Notes: a model not told the origin generated them from the letters alone. A DNA stretch of 64,000 nt from Sepioteuthis lessoniana (GCA_963585895.1 OY757907.1:111080502-111144501), one strand, 5' to 3'; shown: positions 44,135 through 55,219, counted from the stretch's first letter. Numbers and translations: made by a program.

Positions 44135-44392
44135 GATTGATTTTAACGGCATATCAGCCAGTCATGGTTTATTTTATGCCTCAAAGTTAGAGAAATGCGT
44201 ACATTTTAAGTTTACATAACATGTACTACCACTCCGAATCAAAGTGTGGCTGAGAGTAATGGCAGAATTGGAGCCTCACCACGAAATGCAATCTAGTATA
44301 ATAATCAGGACAGCTTTCTTAGGGCGTGTCTTATCCATCTGCGAGGGATACACAGTCAGCGTATTCTAAGCGTGGGCGAATGGGAAAAGATT
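44135..44392 (-). mobile_element. Family G, diverged short copy
   Basis: TTTTAACGGCATATCAGCCA, GTACTACCACTCCGAATCAA, GAGAGTAATGGCAGAATTGG, ACACAGTCAGCGTATTCTAA. No long subrepeat block. Confidence 0.6.
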
Positions 44393-44765
44393 GGGGAATA
44401 TAAGTTTAATTTTGGACAACAGAAACTGATGGGGGTTATGTTGTAATATGTAGATAATTAATTATATCTATGTGACACATGGTCAGCTTTAAAAGAGGTC
44501 CAATGCACCTATGCGATTAGTGCCAATAGATCCAGGACTGCATTGCTTGTTTGTCAAGTCCCAACCGAATTCAAGAATACAGATGAATGTAAAATACACT
44601 ATATTCCAGTCGCAACCTCGAGACCGGGTAGACTGTATGTGGGTGCGAGTCTAATAAGCAGCACCCAACAAAATGGAGTAATTATGAAAATCCTAAGTTG
44701 TATAAAAACATTTCCCGGAAAAGATATCGAAAACTATGCAATGTAACAAATTCAGTTCTCTAAGA

Positions 44766-44950
44766 TTTGTGGGTTATTTAATGCCATAGCCATTCTCGTA
44801 GAAGATTAGCAACGATACTCTTTAACACATAGCAGGAGCGGTGGGGGGGTTTATCATATCTTTTCCAACTGTATTAGTCTGAAACTGAACGAAATAGCAC
44901 AGCTAGAGTTCGAACTCACTCACTTCGTGACCCAGCCAAAACACCACCAC
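44766..44950 (-). mobile_element. SINE-A, diverged reverse copy
   Basis: GTGGGTTATTTAATGCCATA, GCCATTCTCGTAGAAG, CTCTTTAACACATAGCAGGA, GCACAGCTAGAGTTCGAACT. The outer tail and outer head are worn away. Confidence 0.75.
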
Positions 44951-45076
44951 CAGAAAAAAAAATCCAATAAACTTTAAAATAAGCCTTTGAATGCTTATTT
45001 TTTTCAGTCAGGCCTACCACTTGACTTGTAAAAATAACACGACAAACTTTCTCCCTTCCATCATTAGTATGCTGTT

Positions 45077-45133
<57 letters not shown>

Positions 45134-45134
45134 A
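45077..45134. repeat. (AT)n(GT)n microsatellite
   Basis: About 19 AT units followed by about 9 GT units. Confidence 0.95.
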
Positions 45135-45249
45135 GAGTATACACACATATCTCGGAAAAGTAAGTATTTATAAAGAATGTTGTAGAGTTTATATACAACT
45201 TTTTGGTTTTCCGCCGTAACATTGGTCCATTATGACTTTGATGGTTCTT

Positions 45250-45775
45250 TCAGACCCAATTGGTTGGGTTTAATGGCATATCAACCCTTGCAGGTTATTT
45301 AATGCCAAATCATATTTATACGTAAATATTAAATTACTAGGTTTTTGTAAACGAATAGTTTGTGACATTTTTGAACAAACCAGAACTCATTTGTTTGCAC
45401 ACAGTTCAAGAGACTCAAGTCTTGTTATCTAACACTAAATTTTATTTGCACACAGTTAATTGGTTTCAAGAATTGCTATGCAGAGCTAATAACTCAATTT
45501 AACATCAGTAATGTGTTTTCACTCAGCAAAATGATTTCAAGTTTAGAAAAAGATTGCTGATTTCTACTGGACCCATAAATATAACCCTCACAGAAGATAA
45601 AACCTCTGTCGGTTTTAATGGACATAGGAGTAATGGCAATAAAGAGCTACTCTATAAAACCCTAAGTTACAAAACTTGATCCACACCATCATAATTATAA
45701 TTTATAATCAAAAACAGGACTCTCATTGCAGGGGAGTGTCTTAGCGTATTCTACAGGCTCAGCTGATTGGCCTGT
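45250..45775 (-). mobile_element. Family G copy
   Basis: CCAATTGGTTGGGTTTAATG, GCATATCAACCCTTGCAGGT, then long-unit subrepeats (TTGTTTGCACACAGTTCAAG, TTTGCACACAGTTAATTGG), then TAATGGCAATAAAGAGCTAC and GGACTCTCATTGCAGGGG to TTAGCGTATTCTACAGGCTC. The head half is diverged. Confidence 0.75.
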
Positions 45776-46584
45776 TCGAAGAAAATGAAGGATTTAAATT
45801 AGAATTTCTTAGTTACATAAATTATATCGACAGTTTAGATAATTACGAAAACTAAGTTCGATGGAAATGAACACCCAACCAAATTATCGTTTAGTCAGAA
45901 ATTACTTTTTTCTTAAAGACATTTTAAGTGTACTGATCTAATTGAGACTCTCACTATAACTAATTATAAGAGAAATGCAGTTCTTGGATCATCAAGAAGG
46001 ATAAATCATCTTCAAAAGGTTAGATACTCTGTCATTCAGTCAAGAATCAATGGAATTATAATACTTTTAGCATCGGAATCCCTTTTCCAGATCATCGAAA
46101 TAGCAGATTAGTGTCGGGACATATCGGAAGAATATTAGTCTGGTACCACTCTCCTGATTAATATAGACAATATACTTTTTTTTTTTAGTTCAATATGAAA
46201 ACAAGCAAGACTATTTAGTTTAAACAGTGCATTCTAAACCGGCTCTACAAGTTGCTTACAATAACGCATTTCACCACGTCAATATCTGGCAATTGTAGAA
46301 GATTTTATTCACAAACCAAATACAGAAGTGACATTGTTTAATATCACGGTTGCTAAAACTTAAAATACAAGAGAGAATATTAATACAGGGCACTTGACAT
46401 CTCATAACCTGTCTATGACATTTAGTTTTAAAATTCACGAGAAATAAAAGAGAAAACTTTTTTTTTCACAGTATGTTCCAAGATTGGGCGGGTCCTTATT
46501 TTACACAGAGAAAGGAAGGGGGCGGTTAAATCTACAGCAAAGGTATTGACAAAGGTGCACTGCCAGTTAGGACTTAGATAGAGA
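45776..46584. other. Unassigned AT-rich sequence
   Basis: No gene or repeat recognised. Confidence 0.35.
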
Positions 46585-46680
46585 GCAGCGCGTGCACAAC
46601 CAGAATGAGATATGCGCGTGCACACAAACAATGAGGCGTGTGCGCACGCGCATGCACAGTGAGACATGCGCGAGCAGATA
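46585..46680. repeat. Alternating purine-pyrimidine GC patch
   Basis: Diverged units of about 30 bp with GCGCGTGCACA cores. 46636-46658 is a strictly alternating purine-pyrimidine run of 23 bp (GTGTGCGCACGCGCATGCAC inside), a typical Z-DNA-prone sequence in an AT-rich setting. Confidence 0.75.
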
Positions 46681-48124
46681 CATGGGGAGTCATATATACA
46701 CTTCGACAAACGCGCTGCGCCGACTCCATGAGACAGAGAGAGAGAGAGAAATCTCCAAACTCATGAGTGGTAAGAGAAAAATAAAAATGGCAAACAGAAC
46801 TTTGTAGCTTTTTCAGAAAAAAAAAATGTGTAACAATGCAAACATCTTTCTGTTGTTCTAAGTTTAGTGCTAACATTTGAACAAGAGAAATTGTGTGCGA
46901 ACGGGAAGAAAGAGAAATAGGTGGGATTCGATGTAACGAGATGAGATTAAAACCGTTGATCAGACGAGCTTCACACTCAACTGAGATACTGACGACAGCA
47001 ACTACATAATTATCCAGTACTGCAGGAGGGCATTTCCTCCTTCCGACAGATGACTTAACCAGTCAAAAAACGGAAAATGTATTACCATACTGATGATAAT
47101 AAAAAAAATCAAGGATAAAAGCAGAGAGATACAGAATAAAAATAAAACTAGAGACCCTTTAAAAAAAACCAACCTATCCAGACGGACGTTAAAAACACAC
47201 GATAAGGTTAGATGGTTTAATTTTAGTGCAGCCTTTATATTCAATTCATAACCCTATCATCCTGAGTGAAGATCTCGTTGTTAAAATTGGGAGAATATCA
47301 ACAGCGTTTAGATATCTATCTTAATTTTTTTAAATTTGAATTTTACATTATCATCGCGCACATTAAAAAAAAAAACTGACTCTTACGCATGATTTTCTTT
47401 TACGACGCTGAATGACTCGAGTAGAAATTCTTGAAGCTCATTAAATAAAGAAAAAAAAACAGTTCATATTACTGAAAAATATAACTTGAAATGAAAATTG
47501 AATTATATACATCTCGTAAACATCTTCAAGTATTCAAGGTCCTTTCTTGATAAAACACCAAATTTTAAACGATAAAGTCAACTGCAACACGTATCCAATT
47601 CCTATGTGGCAAAATAGTAACTTCATCTTGACAACCCATTGGGTTTTCGCGAACCATGATATTAATGCAACAATTTTATAGGAAAGGAAGGATTTTAATT
47701 TGCATTTCATAGTTATCTCTGTTATAAGGAGAATTTCGAAGATTAAAAAAATGCTATTTAATGAGAAAACTACCCAACAAAATTATTATTCATTTGCAAA
47801 TTGGGCTGTTAACTACTTTATTCTCTAATAACATTGTAATAGTATTCCTCAACTAAAAATCTCTATGATTTATAGTTTGTGCTGAGAAATGATTACACGC
47901 TAATTTTGGTTATATATTGATGTATTCAAGACCACAAATGCATTTTTTCTTAGTATGTATCAAAATGCCAGATTTAATGACTATTTGAGTTAAAAAGGCA
48001 TGTTAATCCATCCGCGGGTATTAATGCCAAGATGTAAAGGAATTACGTACCTTACACATTCATATTAACATTTTTCGTATAGTTTAACAGTGTTCTTTTT
48101 GCACACTGTTATCTGATATCGAGC
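46681..48124. other. Unassigned sequence
   Basis: Small GA run near 46735-46750. Open frames here are short and unrecognised. Confidence 0.35.
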
Positions 48125-48750
48125 TTTGTTTTTATGGCTTATTTAATACTAAAGACATCCTTGTCAAAGGACAGTAGTGGTAGTATAGAGTATCACTTAT
48201 ACATGGAACCAAGGTGAATGCTAATAACTCTACTAATGTGTTCTTTTTTGTTTCAGATTTGAAAATAGTGTACAATAACAACTATTAATCCTCGATTGCA
48301 ATCCCTTGGACAAGAGGAAAAATTTTGCGTCACTACTTATTTGGAGACAAAATCATTCACAACTATCTGAAAATAGATGTAACCCATTAATATGATATTA
48401 ATTTATTAATGGGATAAGAAACTCAAAAAAAGATTGCATGTCCTGGAAGCTGATATAATAACAAAAAAAAGCAAAACATTACTTTGATGTCTTTAGCTCA
48501 AAGGATGCATTTTTGACAGGATGTGTTCCAAATGACCTCCATTGCACTTGACTCAGTAATAAATCATAATCATATAAATGGTTGCATGTATTTGAGACAC
48601 CCTGTATTTAACTCATACCTGGGTGGGGTGATAAGGGAGTTCATACTTTTCTTAGAGTATTAGTCCCAAAGTGAAATTGCGCGTCTGGAGTTCGAACCCA
48701 CAACCATGTCACAGAGCAAGTTAGCCACAAAATCACAAGGATTCCCTCAT
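48125..48750 (-). mobile_element. SINE-A split by a MITE
   Basis: Left part 48125-48185: TTTTTATGGCTTATTTAATA, ACATCCTTGTCAAAGGACAG, TAGTGGTAGTA. Right part from 48605: TATTTAACTCATACCTGGGT, GGAGTTCATACTTTTCTTAG, TATTAGTCCCAAAGTG, CTGGAGTTCGAACCCAC, AGCCACAAAATCACAAGGAT. Removing the MITE restores the normal SINE-A order at one TA. Confidence 0.88.
48186..48604. mobile_element. MITE copy 2, nested in SINE-A with TA target duplication
   Basis: The right terminus GAGACACCCTG is clean. The left terminus (TAGAGTATCAC) is its decayed inverted repeat. TA lies at 48184-48185 and 48605-48606. It aligns along its length with 10620-11050. It has no open frame, so it must have used a transposase supplied elsewhere, probably of the Tc1/mariner group by its target. 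Confidence 0.88.
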
Positions 48751-48759
48751 TGGTATCAG

Positions 48760-49135
48760 TTTTGGTTCGGTTTTATGGCACATCAACCATTGGAGGTTAT
48801 TAATGCCGAATCCATTTTTATATACATAAAAAGTTCTATTTCAAACAATTCATTTTAGCAAACAAAAACAATTTTATTTTAAGAAATTCAGTTTAGCATA
48901 AGCACACAATTCCATTTGAACCATACGACTCTAATCAGGTGCTACCACTCCAGGCCAGAGTGGATCTAAAAGCGATGGTAATAAAGGAGTACTCTGCATT
49001 TCCCCAAAGATCCAGAATTATTGGGACCTGAACATCGGATTGTTTTGTGTCATATCCAGGAAATTCGTTGGTGGGGGTCTAACCCTTCTGCAGAGAAGCA
49101 GTCGGTGTATTCTACAGCCCAGTTGACTGAGAAAT
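48760..49135 (-). mobile_element. Family G copy, short-unit subtype
   Basis: GGTTTTATGGCACATCAACC, GGTTATTAATGCCGAATCC, then CTATTTCAAACAATTCATTT, CAGGTGCTACCACTCCAGGC, GTCATATCCAGGAAATTCGT, CAGTCGGTGTATTCTACAGC. Confidence 0.85.
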
Positions 49136-49186
49136 CCATGTTATGAATTATTTCAATCTGACACTAATGATTTGCAAAGCAAACAA

Positions 49187-49350
49187 ATCTATTTGACCCA
49201 TAAATGAGACCTTAACAAGTGAAAGAACTCCGAGTAAGCAATGAAGAGATACTCCAGACTTCCCTAGATCTTGAGAACTGGAGCCTTACCACCAGAGTCT
49301 GCAGGAGATAAAGTCGTCTTATTCAAAATCCTGCCGATAAGGCTGACCGG
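49187..49350 (-). repeat. Family G head fragment, diverged
   Basis: ATCTATTTGACCCATAAATG, GAGACCTTAACAAGTG, AGCAATGAAGAGATACTCC, GCCTTACCACCAGA. It follows the full G copy closely, so it may be a tandem remnant. Confidence 0.55.
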
Positions 49351-49555
49351 ATTTAAGTTACACATTGTAGCAAGTGTCTAAAGATTTTTTTAATATGAAG
49401 CTATGGATTCTTTTAAAAATTAAATTCACCCAAACACCTGTAAACGAGAACCTCAGTGTTCTCAAATAATTAAAAAAAAAATATAAAAATAACATCACCA
49501 ATTTAAGTTGAATTTCAAACGATAAAAATGTTCCTGCTAAACTTTCAGTAGTTTT

Positions 49556-49797
49556 CATCATCATGTCGTGCCACTAGCACGGATATCCCTGACCCTCTCT
49601 CGCCACTTCTCCCTATCATTCATCGCTTTTGGCAGATCTTTAGGGCTACATCCCGTATCCTCACATAGCTGCTGTATGTATGTTCGAGCTGGTCGTCCTG
49701 CTTTTGCTTGGCCATATGCGGGGGTCCATAGGAGTACATCACTGATGAGTTCGTTCTTGCTTCTCTAGCAGTGTCCTGCGTGTCTGGCTCGTCTAAG
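49556..49797 (-). pseudogene. LINE family L, 3' fragment 4
   Basis: Reverse-strand translation covers only the last part: RHAGHC near the truncation, DVLLWTP-like sequence around 49740, ARTYIQQL near 49680, then KWRERVRDI and the terminal stop before the (ATG)n tail at 49560. The 5' truncation is close to 49797. No target duplication was found. Confidence 0.85.
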
Positions 49798-50224
49798 CAA
49801 TCCTAATTCTCTAAGGATACAACCTGGACATTACATACATGTTAAAAACATTCTTAAACAGCCACGATACTATTGTTTCAATAACAGATTCCACAAAAAA
49901 GTCATAAAAACACCTGACAAATACATTCATTCAGAATTGGTAGAATTTAAAGTGGTTCAACCTAGTCTTTTTGTCATGTGCTCACACATTTTAAAATGAA
50001 CACAAAGCCGTTTTTTTTTTCCAGTTTTATGAACACGATACAAGGTAAAAAAAAAAAAGTATTTTAAAAATAGATATTGATAGAAAGAAAATTGGTTGCA
50101 GAATTTAAGAAGCATTAAGATTGTGGAGGTAGAAAAAAATCCTCTCAGCTCGTAATTCGAGAATTCTTCAATAAGCACGGTTTTAGTTCCAGAAATGTAA
50201 GGAACCTCAAGGAGACAACTTCGA
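49798..50224. other. Unassigned sequence
   Basis: No feature recognised. Confidence 0.3.
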
Positions 50225-50358
50225 TTTTACGTTGGAACCTAACGCTAAAAAGTTCTGATTAAATTCTCTATCCACTAAGAGCTGTTCAAGTCTTTCAGAG
50301 AGCTGTGAAGAGAGTGAGTTGGGATCCAAGTCCGCAGACACGGAATGGGGGGCGGTCA
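50207..50358 (-). other. Possible C-terminal coding exon or remnant
   Basis: The reverse strand reads an acidic, helical-looking peptide, SADLDPNSLSSQLSERLEQL then LVDREFNQNFLALGSNV and KSKLSP, to a TGA at 50207-50209. It is not low complexity and its base composition is more coding-like than the surroundings. It begins next to the head of a SINE-A at 50362, so upstream sequence would have to be spliced or is lost. I know no family for it. Chance remains possible. Confidence 0.25.
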
Positions 50359-50361
50359 CCG

Positions 50362-50580
50362 TTCTGTAATTGCTTAAGTAGCGGACTGCAACCGCCAAGT
50401 AATTGAGTCCGAACCACAGTCACGCAATTACGTTCACTTTCGCACTAGTACCCTTGGGGAAGCTATAAAAACTCTTACACCTTCCCGCCAGCTATGGGTT
50501 AAATAATATCACTGCTGTGCTTCTAAAAGGATTGTTTTCGCATTAGATAGCCTACTGAAGTTGATATGCCATTAAAAAAA
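50362..50580 (+). mobile_element. SINE-A, diverged forward copy
   Basis: CTGTAATTGCTTAAGTAGCG (head), GAGTCCGAACCACAGTCACG, CACTAGTACCCTTGGGGAAG, CAGCTATGGGTTAAATAATA, TTGATATGCCATTAAAAAAA. The start of the head is worn. Confidence 0.8.
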
Positions 50581-50741
50581 AGTCAGCAGTCTAATGTGTA
50601 TTTATAAGCTGTATTTTCATTAGTATATTTTTTTTACTATCTGTATGATTGATGTTCATCACTGAATTAAGTGCATTGACAACGGAGGTATGTCCTGGGT
50701 ATGACATTAAGAGGTATCTTGTAGTGAGGTTCCAGAAATCT

Positions 50742-50975
50742 GAGTAACCCTGCATTGGCATTACTCCCAGATCCACTGATCCGCAGTGGTAGTACCTCTC
50801 ATTGTTCCATCTATGGTCAAAAAGATCTGTTTAAAAATTATTTGTACTCGATAGGACCATGTACAAAAAAGAAAAATCTTAACAACTCTCACAAATGTAA
50901 ATAGAAATGCGACCCCTTAACCTCAGGGCAAAAAAAAAACAACCTTAGACGAGTTGACATACCATTAGAATCAAC
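50742..50975. repeat. Family K repeat, copy 2
   Basis: ATTACTCCCAGATCCACTGA, CCGCAGTGGTAGTACCTC, CATCTATGGTCAAAAAGATC, TGTACTCGATAGGACCATG. It aligns with 38915-39145. Confidence 0.6.
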
Positions 50976-51120
50976 TTTTTCAGGCTGGTCTTGCAAAAAT
51001 GTTTTATTTACGTTTTGATATAGATGGATAGATAAATTCATCCCAGGACAGTAAATTTTCGTAAAATCTTTCAAGATATAAACATAGTATTAAATATATA
51101 AAGGAAGTGTGTGTGTTTAT

Positions 51121-51149
51121 GTACGTCTCTCTCTCTATCATTATATCTA

Positions 51150-51180
<31 letters not shown>
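51121..51180. repeat. (CT)n / (GA)n fold-back
   Basis: GTACGTCTCTCTCTCTATC, a short spacer, then (GA)n ending AGAGTAC. The two halves are complementary and can form one hairpin. Confidence 0.85.
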
Positions 51181-51677
51181 GAACCCTATATTTTTTAATA
51201 AACTGATGCCGCTTAAGGAAAGAAAGAATGAGAGATAGACTACTCATCTAAAATCAAGTTTCGCGATTGAATAACTGATTCGTACATTTTCATCAACTTG
51301 AGTACTTTTTGGTAGCTGTGTTCTTCGGTCTTTTTTGAATGTAGGTGGTATCTTGTGACATTTGAATTCCGTCTACTTTCACTGAGTTTTTTCTAATCTT
51401 TTTAGTCAACGTCGAAGAAAAAAAATTGGATGAGATTCAACCATTTTCGGATAGAACGCTTACTTGAAGCCTGTCGAAGAAAATCTCCCCAGGAAAAATG
51501 CTACACTGAATAATTCATGAGAAATTAAAGATGGCGTTATTTTAGAACTTAGAATATTATTCATAAAGTCCAGCGTTGAAAACTGAAGCCCAGTTTCGTT
51601 AAAGTGATTATATATATATATATATATTACTAAATTCAGCAAGACAACTTGTGTAGAAGCACTCGGTGAGAATCGAA
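51181..51677. other. Unassigned sequence
   Basis: AT run at 51610-51626. The last 45 bases (AGCACTCGGTGAGAATCGAA) resemble the B-box region of a SINE-D-like head in reverse. Confidence 0.35.
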
Positions 51678-51996
51678 CTCACTAAACGATTAATCATATT
51701 CAGCAACCCCTCCGCTTGGGCAGGATATTACACAAGGTCAATTTTTAAGCGGAGTTTAGCAGGTTTGAATTCAGAGTTTTCCTTCTAGACTAGTTGCCTC
51801 ACCAAGACTGAAGAATCTAGTCTGCCCTACTATTTACCCATAGATGGAGGGAGAATAATTGGATTCATGCCTTTCCCAAGGGTATTAGTGATATGTGAAA
51901 TGCAATTAGCCAGGTCCAGGATTTGAACTCTGGTCGCCGTGTCCATTTCATACGACGATAACCATTACACCACGAGCACCTCACTAAACGATTAAT
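51678..51996 (-). mobile_element. SINE-B, full length, with 17 bp target duplication
   Basis: Element about 51695-51979, flanked by CTCACTAAACGATTAAT at 51678-51694 and 51980-51996; the first two bases could belong to the element. Plus-strand blocks: CCCTCCGCTTGGGCAGGATA, GAATTCAGAGTTTTCCTTCT, TTGGATTCATGCCTTTCCCA, GGATTTGAACTCTGGTCGCC, CCATTACACCACGAGCACCT. Confidence 0.96.
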
Positions 51997-52000
51997 AATT

Positions 52001-52570
52001 GGTTGGGATGGATGAAATATCAACCTTTGTTGGTTATTTTATGGCACATCCTGTTTATACATATATTGAATATGATTTGTAAACGAATAGTTTGTAGGTA
52101 ACATTTTTAAAGCCAGAACTTATTTGCTTTTACTAGGTTAAATGGTTTCAAGTATTCCAATCAAACACGAATAATTCTGTTTAATATTAATCAATTGTTT
52201 GCACTCACTCAAGTGGTTTCAAGTATTGGTAACTAACATTAATACTTTTATTTGCACACAGTTATATGATTTCTAGTATTGCTATTTACCCAGAACAATT
52301 CTATTTAACATCATTCACTTGTTTGCATACAGTTTCATGGCTAAGAGGTTTTATTTGATCCATAGATGATACTCTTACAAGTACTACCACACCGGGTCTT
52401 AGTGGACCTGAGAGTAATAGCAATGAAGAGTACTCCTCAAATCTCCTGAACTCGGACCTCGCCATTAGATATTTTAGTGTCATATCCAGGACACTCGGTT
52501 AAGGTGGAGGTCTTACCCCATTGTAGAGATGCTGTCGGCGTATTCTACAGCTCTAGCCAACTGAGCTAAC
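52001..52570 (-). mobile_element. Family G copy with clearest tRNA-like head
   Basis: Module AATATCAACCTTTGTTGGTT, then four subrepeats starting near 52125, 52196, 52251 and 52320, then CACCGGGTCTTAGTGGACCT and CATATCCAGGACACTCGGTT. Read in reverse the element starts TTAGCTCAGTTGGCTAGAGC, a textbook A-box and D-arm-like string. I see no convincing B box at tRNA spacing, so the tRNA origin is inferred from this half only. Confidence 0.85.
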
Positions 52571-53213
52571 GAATAATGCTTTTCTAATTTAGTTCCCTGA
52601 TTATGAAATTACCGAAGGCCCTCAGAATAATATTAAACCAAACTAATAACAGTTATTTACAAAGTATATGCCAGAGTATTGGGAATCCTGTTATAAAGAT
52701 ACAATAAATTCTTAACTCCTTTCGGAAATAGGCAAGTCCGTTAGGATGTCACATAACAGTCTAAGAAAGACCATACTTGACTCGTCTTTCTCCAGTAGAG
52801 ATGTTGTCTGACTCTTTCAAGGAACGGTAACGTCACATGGCAATCTGAGGTACACTAGTTATTTTGTACCACTTCTACATATGGCTTGTTCATAGAACGA
52901 CGTAAATAGTTCCAGCTATTCCTGTCACCAACATGTCTATTGTGCATTTGAAATATTAAATGTTGTTCATTGTTAGTATATCAGGGATATATACATGCTA
53001 ATAGTGGGCCTTGAAGAATGTGAAATCAAAATATCTACTATTCTAATAATATGAATATAAAACTCATTAACTATAATTTGCTTGTGGTTAGCACTAAATT
53101 AGGCGTCTCTAATAATTTTAATTAAACAGTGGCCCATGATGAAACTGGTACTTTCATTTGAGAAAGAGTCTAGTCAAGTATTTTATTTGGCATTTCATAG
53201 TTTCCAAGAAGCA
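52571..53213. other. Unassigned sequence
   Basis: Nothing recognised. Confidence 0.35.
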
Positions 53214-53520
53214 CTCGTAGCGACATGGTTATCGTCGTAGAAAGCGGACTCGGCTACACCAATTTAAATTCTAAACGACACTGTTTGCAGTTTCAAATAG
53301 CACTGATACCCTTGCGAAAGATATGAATCCAACAATTCTCTGTCCAGCAATGAGTATATCGTGGGGCAGATTGAGCTCTAACTTTGATTAAGCAACCGGT
53401 GTTGAAGGAGGAAAACTCTGAATTCAAACTAGTTGTAGACCAGGAGAGAGATGGGCTCCGCTTGGTTATTCTTGCGTAAGATATGCTAAATGAGGAGCAC
53501 CCCTATGACCAAACCAGTTT
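53214..53520 (+). mobile_element. SINE-B2, long copy
   Basis: Head AGCACTCGTAGCGACATGGT and TATCGTCGTAGAAAGCGGAC. Body: AATAGCACTGATACCCTTGC, AAGCAACCGGTG, GAAAACTCTGAATTCAAAC. Variant tail: GACCAGGAGAGAGATGGGCT, GGTTATTCTTGCGTAAGATA, ATGACCAAACCAG. It defines the B2 tail together with 42955-43170. Confidence 0.75.
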
Positions 53521-55219
53521 ATAGAACTAGTCAAGTTATTTTCAGTACATTGGGATATGTGGATGATTAATAATGTTTATTGCAACGCTGATCCTGCAAA
53601 AGTATCACTGACTTACAAATTTCACAGAAAATTGCTTTATTCTAAGTTTAAAGATTCTGAGTGTATTTCTCAAATAAAAAAAAGCTCGCTATGATGTTAC
53701 GTTTCTGTTGTTTAGGGTTGCATACATATAAAAGGTCGGGAATTTAATTATTTACCGACAGTACCTGCTATCAGGTTGGATACAGTCCTTCAACGAAGTC
53801 TCTTATCGTTTATATCCAAGTGTCTTCTAGAAATTATAAAAAAGGACACACATACACACACGCGGGTGAGTGTTGTAAACAAATGCAATAGTTAATAGCC
53901 TCACATTAATTTACAGTATGAAGACCCCCCCCCCACTACCGCCGACCCCATTGTATTTATTTAGTTTTCTCCACTTCTAGACATGTTTTGATATCAAATA
54001 ACGCTTTCAGGTTAACCAAAGGAATGTCATGTCACTACCCCTTTCTTTACCCGTGGGTACTGCCCCGAGGGGAAGGTCATGGAGTGAAAGGAATTGGTCT
54101 TCTGCTGGGGGGACAGAGAGAAAAAAAAATAATGAGCTGTTCTAATGGTGAGGTTATTTAAACACAGGCAAAGTAAAAAGCATTGTTAGGTTAACAATAA
54201 CTGGGGGGAAAAATTCTGATGGAGAAGATTTAATAGCTACAAACTATTTGAAAGGTACATCTTTTCAGATAACCTTAAGAATACCTAGCAGATATATAAT
54301 TACCTCTTGTTCAATAAGCATGATTACGTAATACGAAGCCTATGACTTAAGAACGTGTGTCTATCAAATACACAAAGGTACAATGAGGATTCTTATAATG
54401 GGATATATCGAGGAGAAGAAAAAAAAAGGCCTAGTAAAGGCGTTGAGTGCTTTATTGTAGAACTAAATACAGAACAAATCAAATAAAGTCAGCAATTCTA
54501 TCTTCAAACTTAATAAAGAAATTATTTATTCATTTACTAAACTAGGTACAAAAATCAAAGAAAACCATCATACGACATAGGGCACCGGGTAAATGCTGAA
54601 TATCTCTGGAAAGCCTCCAAATTTTAAAGTTAGAAACGATAAGTAGTATATGGTGAATTATTGGTGATGGGATACAATATTTCCCTTAAAGAATTGGTTG
54701 AGATCCCTGTAGGGGGACTCAGAAACCCATTCTAGATCTCCTCTTTCCTCTGATCTTCGACCAGTTGGCAATCTGTTTCTGATCCGGGCAGAAAACTCAA
54801 GCTACATGGCTACCTTACCTACACTAATTAAGAAAGCCTTTTATTATTTGGTACCTCTTTCATATACTGCTAGTTCATGGAACAATATATATTGTTTTAG
54901 TTGTTGGGACACACTGAATCCTTTCTTTTAATACCATTGGTATGTATCTACTTTCTATGCATTAAATGAGTTTATCCCGTCTTTCTTTCTGTTGTGTTTA
55001 CTCTTAGTATATTACGGATATAATAATGCTGATATTAGTGTACGGTGAGTGAAGGCTATACTGGATATCTTTCCTATCACTAAGCATTCCGATATTGATA
55101 TGGCATTCGGTGTTTGCCGTGGACAGGAAAGCATTTAAAGGGGGTGGGTACAGCTGTAGGGTTACGGTATTAATTAATCTGAAATTAATACATGTAGAGT
55201 TTCACTGTAGCTCATAGAT
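53521..55219. other. Unassigned sequence
   Basis: A poly(C) patch lies at 53926-53936. No gene recognised. Confidence 0.35.
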
